From contig JAUVEU010000019.1 of assembly GCA_030594645.1 (NCBI GenBank), positions 1 through 40,171 of the forward strand: DNA of 40,171 bases, written 5' to 3'. Position 1 is the first letter of the stretch, and the number at the start of each line of letters is the position of its first letter. Source of the DNA: Candidatus Aegiribacteria sp. (GTDB lineage: Bacteria > Fermentibacterota > Fermentibacteria > Fermentibacterales > JCC-6). Below are positions 32,513 to 40,142 of this stretch, piece after piece. The notes below the pieces were generated by a model, which worked only from the letters and a program-made list of their open reading frames with translations, had not been told where the DNA came from and did no database searches. The translations under genes and the position numbers were made by a program.

Positions 32513-35200
32513 TCATTCCCCTTCAACAATGTCAAGTTTCTCAAGGTAGGATATCAGTTTGTCGATACCCTCCTGAATCTTTTCTCTGTTCTCTTCTTTT
32601 CCGGCAATTTCAATAAAGGTCCCTATTTCAGTAATCCCGTCAAAACCATATCCGGCTCCTGAACCTTTCATGCTGTGCCCGCATCTTTCGATATCTCTGT
32701 AAGAGCTATTCTCAAGCAGTTCTATCATTTCACTGACATCCTCATGTCTGTGTTCTATATATCCTGGAATCAGAGCCATCAGGTCAGGATCAGGATGTAT
32801 TTCAATTCTTTCTTTATTGCCGATATCCTCCGACAGGTCAGGATCAGTATGTATTTCAATTTCTTCTTCATTACTGATATCCTTCGAAACGGAGTAGGAT
32901 GAAGTAATATCTATAATCAGATTCATAAGATCGGTTTTACTGACAGGTTTCGCAAGATGCACATCGCATCCAGCATCAAAACATTTCTTTACCTCTGTAT
33001 CGATTGAATGGGCAGTCAGAGCCACGATGGGTGTATGAGCAATCCCTTTTTCTTCCTCGATCTCCCTGATTTTCATAGTGGCCTGATACCCGTCCGTAAC
33101 GGGCATTTGCATGTCCATGAGGATAATATCCCATTTTTGTTTTGGAAACAGCTCAATCGCAATACTTCCGTTTTCCGCTTCTACTATGGAGCATGATTCC
33201 TTACTGAGGAAAGCATTTATAAGAAATCTATTGTCAGGGGAATCATCCACCAGCAGTATTGAAAGAGATCCGAATCCCTTTGTTTCCATTTCAGTTTTAT
33301 CCTGATCCTGGATTTCAGCGTTTTCTTCTCCCCCTTTCTCAGGAATGTCAAACTCCGCTGTAAAACTGAATGTAGTGCCCTCTCCTGTTTTGCTTTCAAC
33401 GGATATATCACCATCCATCAAGTGCACGAGTTTTCTCGATATCGCGAGACCCAGTCCAGTTCCGCCGAATTTCCTTGTTACCGAAGCATCTGCCTGAGTG
33501 AAAGTGTTGAATATGCTTTCAAGTTTTGCAGATGGTATCCCTATTCCGGTATCTGATACCTTGAATGAAAGAGTTGTATGTTTTTCAGAAGTTTCCATAT
33601 TCCTGATATTCACTATGATGCTTCCTGTTTCAGTGAATTTTATCGCATTTCCAATCAGGTTAACCAGTATCTGCCTGAGCCTGTTAGGATCACCGACCAG
33701 GAATTCAGGAACATCCGATTCTATTTCATAGCTCATTTCAAGGTTCTTCTTGCTGCTCCTTACGGATAGCGTACTGCATATCCTTTTAAGAAGATCGTCC
33801 AGATTGAAGGATATCTTCTCAAGGGTAATCTTACCTGCTTCTATCCTGGAAATGTCCAATATGTCATTGATCAGAACAAGAAGACTCTCGCCTGATGAAT
33901 GCATCATATCAACAAGCTTCAGCTGCTCTTTATCAAGATTGGTTTCAGACAGTAGACCGGTTGCTCCGATTACGGTGTTCAACGGAGTTCTAATTTCATG
34001 GCTCATGTTGGCAAGGAATTCTGACTTAGTTCTTGAAGCGTTTTCTGCAGCTTCACTTGCTTCTACGATATCGCGTTCAGTCTGCCTTCTTTCTGTGATG
34101 TCTCTTATTATCCCGATCGAATGCCAGCTGTCATTAATTTTCGCAGATGAGATCGAGAGTTCAACCGGAAATATGGATCCGTTCTTTCTCTGGGCTTCTA
34201 TTTCCAGTGTGCGTCCGACCACAAGCCCCTCTCCTGTTGTTTTGAATGCCTTGAATCCATGCTTGAATGATGAGTGATACTGTGGTGGGGCAATCAGCTT
34301 GTGAAGATCCGCATCCAGCATCTCTTTCTCTGTATAACCGAACATCATTGTGCCGGCTCTGTTCACAAACGAAATCAAGCCTTTATCATCCATCGTTATG
34401 ACAGCATCCTGTATGGAGTGAGTTATTGCTTTGAAAATTTCTTCACTGTATGGGTATGATTCGATGTTTCTTTCAGTTTCGTTAATATTCTGTAGAATAC
34501 TCAGAATACTTATCGGGTTGCCATTTGTATCTTTAATGACAGCGGCATTCATGATTGTTTCAACTACTGATCCGTCTTTCGATTTAAGATCAATCCTGTA
34601 TTCCACTATTCTATTATTTAACAACAGTTCCTTATGCAGGTATTCCTGGTTAGCCGGGTCTAAGAAGATAAGAGAGACCGGTTTCGCGATTATTTCTTCT
34701 CTTGTGAATCCTGTTATTTCGGACGCAGAATCAGAGAAGTCGATTAAATTCCCTTTCATATCGGTCTGGTAAAATATGACATTCTGCAAACTGTTAATGA
34801 TAGAAAGGTAGTCTGATGCCCTTTGATGTCTCTGTTTCAGAGTTCTGCTTGTACTGGTAATCTCTACAAATGTGTGAATCAGCCATCTACTGTCTTTGGT
34901 TTTGTATTCGACTGTTGAAATGATAACCGGGATAATTCTGTCCTGATGACTCCTGAGAATTCCATCAACAGCGACGGCAGATGGTTCAAGCGGTGTTTTG
35001 GTCAGCGATTTCAGGAAGATCTCACATCGCTTACTGATTATCGATATTTCGGGTAATCCGACCATCTCAGCTGCTCTTTTGTTGGTTTTAACAATTCTAC
35101 CTGTGGCAAAATCAATAACGAATACACCTGCACCCTGAGAATTGAAGAAATCCTGATTAGAATCCCCCGCTGTTCCTATGGAATAATCAGACGTATTCAT
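32513..35200 (-). CDS. Hybrid sensor histidine kinase: PAS x3, HisKA, HATPase, REC, HPt
   Basis: An 895-residue soluble kinase with no membrane segments, so the signal is probably cytoplasmic. Three PAS domains lie at about 17-115, 127-245 and 255-375. HisKA carries H401 (FLANMSHEIRTPLN). HATPase_c spans about 500-615 (NAIKFT, DTGIGI, GGTGLGLAIS). The receiver domain has D696 (LMDMQMP), and the HPt has H842 (GHSMKGSGAGYGF). Phosphate should flow H401 to D696 to H842 and on to a separate receiver. The start at 35200 is chosen because GAGAGG precedes it and a -10-like TATACT lies at 35229-35234, which would exclude the longer frame to 35248. The only other receiver gene here is divergent, 271 bases away. 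Confidence 0.93.
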   Translation of the reverse strand: MNTSDYSIGTAGDSNQDFFNSQGAGVFVIDFATGRIVKTNKRAAEMVGLPEISIISKRCEIFLKSLTKTPLEPSAVAVDGILRSHQDRIIPVIISTVEYKTKDSRWLIHTFVEITSTSRTLKQRHQRASDYLSIINSLQNVIFYQTDMKGNLIDFSDSASEITGFTREEIIAKPVSLIFLDPANQEYLHKELLLNNRIVEYRIDLKSKDGSVVETIMNAAVIKDTNGNPISILSILQNINETERNIESYPYSEEIFKAITHSIQDAVITMDDKGLISFVNRAGTMMFGYTEKEMLDADLHKLIAPPQYHSSFKHGFKAFKTTGEGLVVGRTLEIEAQRKNGSIFPVELSISSAKINDSWHSIGIIRDITERRQTERDIVEASEAAENASRTKSEFLANMSHEIRTPLNTVIGATGLLSETNLDKEQLKLVDMMHSSGESLLVLINDILDISRIEAGKITLEKISFNLDDLLKRICSTLSVRSSKKNLEMSYEIESDVPEFLVGDPNRLRQILVNLIGNAIKFTETGSIIVNIRNMETSEKHTTLSFKVSDTGIGIPSAKLESIFNTFTQADASVTRKFGGTGLGLAISRKLVHLMDGDISVESKTGEGTTFSFTAEFDIPEKGGEENAEIQDQDKTEMETKGFGSLSILLVDDSPDNRFLINAFLSKESCSIVEAENGSIAIELFPKQKWDIILMDMQMPVTDGYQATMKIREIEEEKGIAHTPIVALTAHSIDTEVKKCFDAGCDVHLAKPVSKTDLMNLIIDITSSYSVSKDISNEEEIEIHTDPDLSEDIGNKERIEIHPDPDLMALIPGYIEHRHEDVSEMIELLENSSYRDIERCGHSMKGSGAGYGFDGITEIGTFIEIAGKEENREKIQEGIDKLISYLEKLDIVEGE
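32780..32887 (-). repeat. 54-bp tandem duplication in the kinase REC-HPt linker
   Basis: Two copies, 32780-32833 and 32834-32887, are in frame (18 codons each) and read roughly EEEIEIHTDPDLSEDIGN and ERIEIHPDPDLMAL. They lengthen the flexible acidic linker between the receiver and HPt domains. The copies are similar enough to indicate a fairly recent duplication. Confidence 0.75.
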
Positions 35201-35228
35201 TACGGCACCTCTCAAAGACAATCTGGAC

Positions 35229-35257
35229 AGTATAAATGAGAATATCACAGATACTAA
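35229..35257 (-). promoter_or_regulatory. Candidate promoter of the hybrid kinase gene
   Basis: On the minus strand TTAGTA (35252-35257), 17 bases, then TATACT (35229-35234). The -10 is good, the -35 weak. A start near 35222 gives a leader of about 22 bases to the ATG at 35200. Confidence 0.4.
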
Positions 35258-35414
35258 TTCTGCAAACCGATATTCTCTATCTTAATTGATATATATAAAA
35301 AATAGAACGAATGCACATCATGCTCAATATACACTTTAAGAAGCACTCATTAACTGAACGATAACTGAAATATTCAACATGTCCAGCCTTCTGATCATTG
35401 GATTTGCGGTATCA

Positions 35415-35442
35415 TTGTCTTATTTGTAGTATTAAGTATAAT
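35415..35442 (+). promoter_or_regulatory. Promoter of the receiver-only regulator
   Basis: TTGTCT (35415-35420), 16 bases, then a perfect TATAAT (35437-35442). The expected leader of about 22 bases contains the AGGAGA ribosome site at 35463-35468. The rest of the AT-rich region from 35258 to 35414 holds no feature I can identify. Confidence 0.6.
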
Positions 35443-35471
35443 GTTTAACATATTGAGTTGATAGGAGAATT

Positions 35472-35840
35472 ATGCCCTCAATACTTATTGTAGATGATGA
35501 TTCAATGGTCAGAAAAATGCTGGTAAAAGTTTTCCAGAAGGATAATTACATCATCCATGAAGCATCAAACGGAAATTCCGCTTTAAAACTATTTCGTGAC
35601 GAGAATGTTGATGTTGTTATAACAGATATTGTTATGCCTGATATGGAAGGCATTGAAACTATTCGTGAATTACGGAAAGTAAATCCTGATGTAAAGATAA
35701 TAGCGTTCTCTGGCGGAGGTGCTCTATCACCTGAAGGCTATCTGAAAATCGCCGCTTCCATGGGTGCCAGATACACATTTCAGAAACCATTTGACATAAA
35801 TGAACTCAAAGAAGCTGTTAAGAAACTCCTGGATTCCTGA
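35472..35840 (+). CDS. Receiver-only (CheY-like) response regulator
   Basis: A 122-residue single receiver domain. Acidic pocket D8-D10, phospho-acceptor D52 in VVITDIVMPDMEG, switch S80 in IIAFSGGG and K105 in FQKPFDI are all present. It has no output domain, so it acts through protein contacts or as a phosphate relay. It is divergent from a hybrid kinase ending in an HPt domain, the natural phosphodonor for such a receiver. AGGAGA precedes the ATG at 35472. The stop is 2 bases from the convergent M42 peptidase stop. Confidence 0.93.
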   Translation: MPSILIVDDDSMVRKMLVKVFQKDNYIIHEASNGNSALKLFRDENVDVVITDIVMPDMEGIETIRELRKVNPDVKIIAFSGGGALSPEGYLKIAASMGARYTFQKPFDINELKEAVKKLLDS

Positions 35841-35842
35841 TT

Positions 35843-36874
35843 TCAGCTCATCACATATGCCAGTATAAGATCTATTGTCGCTTTAAGAGCTTTTTCATGT
35901 GTTCTTTCGTTCGCATGTGAAGCGTCTACTCCCGGGCCAATCAATCCATGTTTTACATCCAGCCCTGATTTTAGAGCTGCTGCAGCATCTGATCCGTAAT
36001 GCGGGAAAGTATCAACTGTGAAAGGTATAGAATTCGCCTCAGCAAGTTTTATCAACCTTTTTGTTATCTGATAATTGAAAGGTCCGGTACTGTCAGCTGC
36101 GCAGATTGTAACACTGTCCTCCGAAGACTCTCTCCCATGCCCTGCGACACCCATATCAACAGCGATGAATTCCTTTGCTTTCTTCGGAAATTCACCTGCT
36201 GCGCCATGCCCCACTTCCTCATATGATGTAAAGAGAAAGTGCAGAGTCCGCTTCGGTATCATCTCTTCTCTAACAAGCCTCTCAGCTACTTCAATGAGTA
36301 TTGCTACTCCAGCCTTGTCATCGAGATGCCTTGATTTGATAAACCCTGATTTCGTTCGAACAGAGCGAGGATCAAAGTGTATGTAGTTTCCAACGGACAG
36401 CCCAAGATCCAGTATTTCCTTTTTCGATGAGATCTCTTCATCAAGCCTTATATACATCTCCTTTTCATTTCGCTTTTCTGAAGCCTTTTCCAGACCATGA
36501 ATATGGACGGAAGTATTGTCATATAAAATAGTTCCGTCGAAGAACTTTCCGTCCCAGGTTTCAATTTTGCAGTACTCGCCCTCTATACTCGACATGGTAA
36601 AGGAACCAATTGTTCTGAGCCTTATCCTGCCGTCATCTTCTATTTTTCTGATCATTCCTCCAAGCGTATCAAGATGCGCTGAGAGTATTATCCCTTCAGT
36701 TCTCGAACCTTTAAGTGTCGCTATAATGCTCCCTTTAGCAGTTGAACGAATTGTCAGATTCAATTTCTCTAATCTATCTCGAACAATATCCATCGCAGCC
36801 TCAGTGTGCCCGGAAACACTCCTTGTTTCCAGCAGCTGTATCAACGTATCTGTAACACGAGCATCTAATTTCAT
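35843..36874 (-). CDS. M42-family metallo-aminopeptidase
   Basis: A 343-residue M42 (FrvX/TET-like) peptidase. Zinc ligands and catalytic residues are visible: H67 in LSAHLDTLGG, D185 in SRHLDDKAGV (the bridging Asp), E219-E220 in TSYEEVGHG, D240 in AVDMGVAG and the His in DASHANERTHE near residue 325. Family enzymes form large cytoplasmic dodecamers that trim short peptides and act with proteasome-like or other proteases. AAAGGAATAAG precedes the ATG at 36874. Confidence 0.93.
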   Translation of the reverse strand: MKLDARVTDTLIQLLETRSVSGHTEAAMDIVRDRLEKLNLTIRSTAKGSIIATLKGSRTEGIILSAHLDTLGGMIRKIEDDGRIRLRTIGSFTMSSIEGEYCKIETWDGKFFDGTILYDNTSVHIHGLEKASEKRNEKEMYIRLDEEISSKKEILDLGLSVGNYIHFDPRSVRTKSGFIKSRHLDDKAGVAILIEVAERLVREEMIPKRTLHFLFTSYEEVGHGAAGEFPKKAKEFIAVDMGVAGHGRESSEDSVTICAADSTGPFNYQITKRLIKLAEANSIPFTVDTFPHYGSDAAAALKSGLDVKHGLIGPGVDASHANERTHEKALKATIDLILAYVMS

Positions 36875-36915
36875 CTTATTCCTTTCAAATCACCAGGGTT
36901 TCTATCTATCGAAAT

Positions 36916-36933
36916 TATAATCATATTCCAGCC
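36916..36933 (+). promoter_or_regulatory. -10 box very close to a start codon (possible leaderless mRNA)
   Basis: TATAAT (36916-36921) ends 12 bases before the ATG at 36934, and no ribosome site lies between. A start 6-7 bases after the -10 would leave a leader of about 5 bases. No good -35 is visible. Confidence 0.35.
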
Positions 36934-37653
36934 ATGAGAAAGAAGCGCACAAAACGTTTGTTAAAAGCACTCAGTCTTATTCTGCCATTTGCGCTGCCTG
37001 CCGGAGTATTCGTATTCTGGCTCTCGGATCAGTGCCGTGGTCAGGATGGCGATCCTCTTCATATAGTTGCATCCATGGATCCCGATGGTGGCCGCACAAC
37101 AACATTCTCCACAATACTTCCCGATGGAAATGAAGCTGTATGGGAATGTTCGGATGGAACCTTTATCGAGACCGGAAATGTCATAGCGGACGGCAGAACA
37201 GTTACATGGCAACCCCGTCCGGGGCTGGAAGATTCCGTTCAGATTGTTATCACAACTCCCGCTGTTTCAGATACAGTCAGATTTCTTCCGATAATTCCTG
37301 ACGTAATTCCATCTCTTACCGTATCCGCCGCATATCATCTTGCCATTCTTGAGAGAGCCAGAAGCATCCAGATGGCTCCAGGCATCTACAGGGCTATTTC
37401 CATTCCTGACGCTCTCCGAGGATACGACGGACTTGTAGTTCTGATTGTCAAAACACAGCAGGACAACCGTAATGCTTTTTGTATGATTCCAGGTGATACT
37501 GTCGAAATATTTCTCCCGCTTGGAGGTACAGTACAGGCCGCAGGACTTGATGAGATGGAAGATGCCATGGATAATTCAGGTAATGTCCAGATAGTATTTG
37601 AAATTTTATCTGAATCTTCGGAAGAATCCACTCCTTCTGGAGAACAGCAATAG
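36934..37653 (+). CDS. Membrane-anchored protein of unknown function, Ig/PKD-like segment
   Basis: I do not recognise this 239-residue protein. A basic N-terminus (MRKKRTKRLLKALSLILPFALPAGVFVFWL) is a single membrane anchor or signal peptide. Residues 45-115 (GRTTTFSTILPDGNEAVWECSDGTFIE and TVTWQPRPGLEDSVQIVITT) resemble a PKD/Ig-like beta-sandwich found in surface proteins. The C-terminal half (about 120-225) is mixed, and the end is Glu/Ser-rich. The last 48 bases overlap the 3' end of the convergent comEC-like gene. There is no clear ribosome site; see the nearby -10 box. Confidence 0.55.
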   Translation: MRKKRTKRLLKALSLILPFALPAGVFVFWLSDQCRGQDGDPLHIVASMDPDGGRTTTFSTILPDGNEAVWECSDGTFIETGNVIADGRTVTWQPRPGLEDSVQIVITTPAVSDTVRFLPIIPDVIPSLTVSAAYHLAILERARSIQMAPGIYRAISIPDALRGYDGLVVLIVKTQQDNRNAFCMIPGDTVEIFLPLGGTVQAAGLDEMEDAMDNSGNVQIVFEILSESSEESTPSGEQQ

Positions 37654-38916
37654 CATAATAATACCCGCAAACCAGATAACAAGCATCCATTCCTTAAACT
37701 CAAATCTTCTGAATTCAAGTACTTGCAGGATATTCAACCAGATAAATACTGTCCATTCTGCCAGAATTGAAGCGCCTTCTGCTATGAAACCCCAGGACAG
37801 AGAAATAGCACCCAGAGCCATCAGTGTAAGCATGAAAGGAATCGATATCACTGTTGCAATCGGTGCTACAGGACTTACAGCTCCGAATGTGCTTGAAACC
37901 AGAGGAGCGAGACAAAGCGTTACCACAATTCCTGCGTAAAGAATAGAAAGTATTTTCTTATAAATATTCCCTCTGATATTTCTTCCAAAGATAATCAGGC
38001 TCAGCACAGCACTGAACGACAATTTAGCTCCGATATCATTCAGAACGGAGCCCGAGGTGAGTATTATCAGGACAATTACAGCGAAGGACCATATGAAAAG
38101 GAGATTTGGGGTTTTTCCCACCGCCTGCCAGGCTATCAGAATGAACATGCCCATTATTCCGGCTCTAACAGTCGAGGCTCTGGCACCTGCAATGAAGACA
38201 TAGCTCCCCATAAGAAGGATTGTTATGAATACGGTCAACCATGTTTTGCCGAACATTCGTCTTGCTATAATCAGTATTATCGCGCATATGATTCCAACAT
38301 GCAGACCAGATACAGCGAGAAGATGTGAAGTCCCTGTCATTTCAAAAACACTTCGCGTACTGGGGGAAACAGTTCCCCGTTCACCGGCAAGAAGTGCGGA
38401 AACAAGTGAACTTGTCTCCCTTGAATGCAGTTTTTCTCTCCACCTGCTGCAGATTATTCTTCTTACTCTGTTCTGCATTGAATTCGAATGAATTGCACTG
38501 AATGACCATGTCTCAAGGAAATTACCCCGCAGCGACCCCAGAACAAGCACCGAATCCCCTCTTCTGACTGATTGAGCAAGTTCTTTGTCGGAAGACCATG
38601 CCTGCCTGCCTGATCCAATTAAGAGCAGCGCTCCGCGTGTTGTGGATGTTTCAACCCTGCAACTCCAGACTCCTCCCTGCGCTGTTTCAGGACTCTCTTC
38701 GTTATGTTCCCTCAAGTGACTACTATTCCAGTATAATCCGGCAAGCAGTGATGAAGCGCATAACAGCATCATCCCGTATCTTCTGTAACCTGCTATTGCT
38801 GCGATTAATCCTGCAGATGCAGGAATTATCCATAACGGATGCTCAACCCTCAGAGGAAGATAGTATCCCAGGAGGAACAGAGAAGTGATCGAAAAGAGCA
38901 ATTTTCCAAATATCAT
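37606..38916 (-). CDS. comEC: ComEC/Rec2-like membrane channel without the MBL domain
   Basis: A 436-residue polytopic membrane protein. A short DUF4131-like N-terminus with two or three helices and a soluble beta-rich segment (about 75-150) is followed by the Competence domain, marked by FEMTGTSHLLAVSGLHVGIICAI near residue 195 and ARASTVRAGIMG near 248. ComEC carries single-stranded DNA across the inner membrane during transformation. The metallo-beta-lactamase-like nuclease domain of long ComEC proteins is absent, as in many short homologues. GAGG sits 4 bases before the ATG at 38916. No other competence genes are in the window. Confidence 0.88.
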   Translation of the reverse strand: MIFGKLLFSITSLFLLGYYLPLRVEHPLWIIPASAGLIAAIAGYRRYGMMLLCASSLLAGLYWNSSHLREHNEESPETAQGGVWSCRVETSTTRGALLLIGSGRQAWSSDKELAQSVRRGDSVLVLGSLRGNFLETWSFSAIHSNSMQNRVRRIICSRWREKLHSRETSSLVSALLAGERGTVSPSTRSVFEMTGTSHLLAVSGLHVGIICAIILIIARRMFGKTWLTVFITILLMGSYVFIAGARASTVRAGIMGMFILIAWQAVGKTPNLLFIWSFAVIVLIILTSGSVLNDIGAKLSFSAVLSLIIFGRNIRGNIYKKILSILYAGIVVTLCLAPLVSSTFGAVSPVAPIATVISIPFMLTLMALGAISLSWGFIAEGASILAEWTVFIWLNILQVLEFRRFEFKEWMLVIWFAGIIMLLLFSRRSGFFRRFR

Positions 38917-39433
38917 GATACCTCAAGTTTACACATATTCTCTTCACAGTTCAAGGGGAATGCCCATTTTTATTCTGGATAATTTCAGAAGCGCTTTCAA
39001 TGTAGGTTCAGTTTTCAGATCTGTCGAAGCAATATCACCTGCTGCCGTGTTTCTTACAGGCACATGCTGCAGACCCGGAAACAGAAAGCTCAGTCATACT
39101 TCGAGGGGAACATTTGCCTCAGTTCCATGGAGGTATTTCAAAGATATTGAAGAAGCTGCAGATTGGGTGAATGCTACCGGACGTATGCTCATAGCTGTTG
39201 AGAATACATCGGACGCGGTGCCTTTCTGGGAAGCGCAATTCGATCTTTCCTCAGCATTTCTTCTTGGAAATGAAGCGGATGGAGTGAATCAGAATGTTGC
39301 TGATATCGCGGATTTGCGAATATATTATCCCCAGTCAGGAACCAGGAAATGCATAAATGTTTCAAGTACTGCCGCGATTATTACATCTGAAATTCAAAGA
39401 AGGAGAGCTGATGTCGGTTCCAAAGTACATTAA
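38885..39433 (+). CDS. SpoU/TrmH-family RNA 2'-O-methyltransferase
   Basis: A 182-residue SPOUT methyltransferase. Motif 1 is ILDNFRSAFNVGSVFRSVEA (around residues 30-49), motif 2 FLLGNEADGVNQ and motif 3 INVSSTAAIITSEI, forming the knotted SAM site. It probably methylates a ribose in tRNA or rRNA; the nucleotide is unknown. The start is uncertain: GTG at 38885 has GGAGG 9 bases upstream but lies within the comEC-like gene's 5' end on the other strand; ATGs at 38915 and 38960 are alternatives, the last avoiding overlap but with its ribosome site only one base away. The 3' end overlaps the ferredoxin gene by 23 bases. Confidence 0.87.
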   Translation: MIEKSNFPNIMIPQVYTYSLHSSRGMPIFILDNFRSAFNVGSVFRSVEAISPAAVFLTGTCCRPGNRKLSHTSRGTFASVPWRYFKDIEEAADWVNATGRMLIAVENTSDAVPFWEAQFDLSSAFLLGNEADGVNQNVADIADLRIYYPQSGTRKCINVSSTAAIITSEIQRRRADVGSKVH

Positions 39434-39911
39434 ATACTTACTTATGATTCTTCTGATTGTGTCAGCTGTTCTTGCGGGAAAATGGATATATCAGGTTGAT
39501 CCTGTCATTTGCAACGGTTGCGGAGCATGTATCCACTGGTGCGATGAAGGCGCGCTCTCCATGTCCGGCGGCAATGCAGTTATAGATCCCGAACTCTGTA
39601 ACGGATGTGGTATATGTGCAGACCATTGCCCCAGAGATGCTATTTACAGAGTATACTATGAGGGAATTGAAGAATCAGAATCATCCGTTTCTCCCATCTA
39701 TGGCCCAAATCCGACACCGGGTTCTTTCTACATCGAAGGTGTTCAACCCGGAACAGATATACATGTGCTGGATATGTCAGGAAGATTAGTTGCCACAACC
39801 GTAACAGATTCCAACGGCTACGCTATTCTTAATATTTCAGGAAACCCCTCGGGCAATTACTGCATAATGCTTGGCGAAATAACCCTGGGCGAAATAACAC
39901 TCGTCAAATAA
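39411..39911 (+). CDS. Exported two-[4Fe-4S] ferredoxin with type IX-like sorting domain
   Basis: A 166-residue protein. Residues 1-25 (MSVPKYIKYLLMILLIVSAV then LAGKW) form a signal peptide, with a plausible cleavage after VLA, or an anchor. Two CxxCxxCxxxC motifs, C34-C37-C40-C44 and C63-C66-C69-C73, bind two 4Fe-4S clusters as in bacterial ferredoxins. Residues 98-166 (YGPNPTPGSFYIEGVQPG, HVLDMSGRLVATT, SGNYCIML) match the Por/FlgD-like C-terminal sorting domain also seen at the end of the VCBS protein. The pairing suggests an electron-transfer protein placed at the cell surface. AAGGAG precedes the ATG at 39411. The end carries a short duplicated GEITL. Confidence is high for the clusters, moderate for sorting. 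Confidence 0.85.
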   Translation: MSVPKYIKYLLMILLIVSAVLAGKWIYQVDPVICNGCGACIHWCDEGALSMSGGNAVIDPELCNGCGICADHCPRDAIYRVYYEGIEESESSVSPIYGPNPTPGSFYIEGVQPGTDIHVLDMSGRLVATTVTDSNGYAILNISGNPSGNYCIMLGEITLGEITLVK

Positions 39912-40002
39912 CCCCAGTGCCACTTGGTGCCACCCACTGTTAAAAGTGACAACTAGTACCTGTTACTATTAAATCACAACCGTGTTCTAATCATTTTCTG
40001 CC

Positions 40003-40082
40003 TTCCCCCGTTTCAACGAGCAAAGGCAATAACAGCGAACTTCTAATCTGCGAATCAAAAGTTCGAATCCCGTCGGGGGTAC
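40003..40082 (+). pseudogene. Decayed tRNA-Arg(UCU)-like sequence
   Basis: CTTCTAA at 40040-40046 matches the anticodon loop of tRNA-Arg(UCU), GTTCGAATCCC at 40061-40071 matches a T-loop, and the 3' GGGGGTA can pair with TTCCCCC at 40003-40009 except for one mismatch. The T-stem (AAAAG against CCCGT) does not pair and the D-arm is unconvincing, so it is unlikely to be a working tRNA. A remnant left by an integrated element is also possible. Confidence 0.35.
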
Positions 40083-40120
40083 AAAGTTGTAAAAAAAAGG
40101 CTGTTGGAAGGTACTCCATC

Positions 40121-40142
40121 GGCCTATATCGCTTCATAGGCC
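40121..40142 (+). terminator. Hairpin, possible terminator
   Basis: GGCCTAT (40121-40127) pairs perfectly with ATAGGCC (40136-40142) around an 8-base loop, followed by AATTTTGTATCT. The T-run is short, so termination is uncertain. Confidence 0.35.

Noticed and set aside
40003-40082. Functional tRNA-Arg(UCU)
   Set aside because: The T-stem is unpaired, the anticodon stem has an A-C mismatch and the D-arm is not recognisable.
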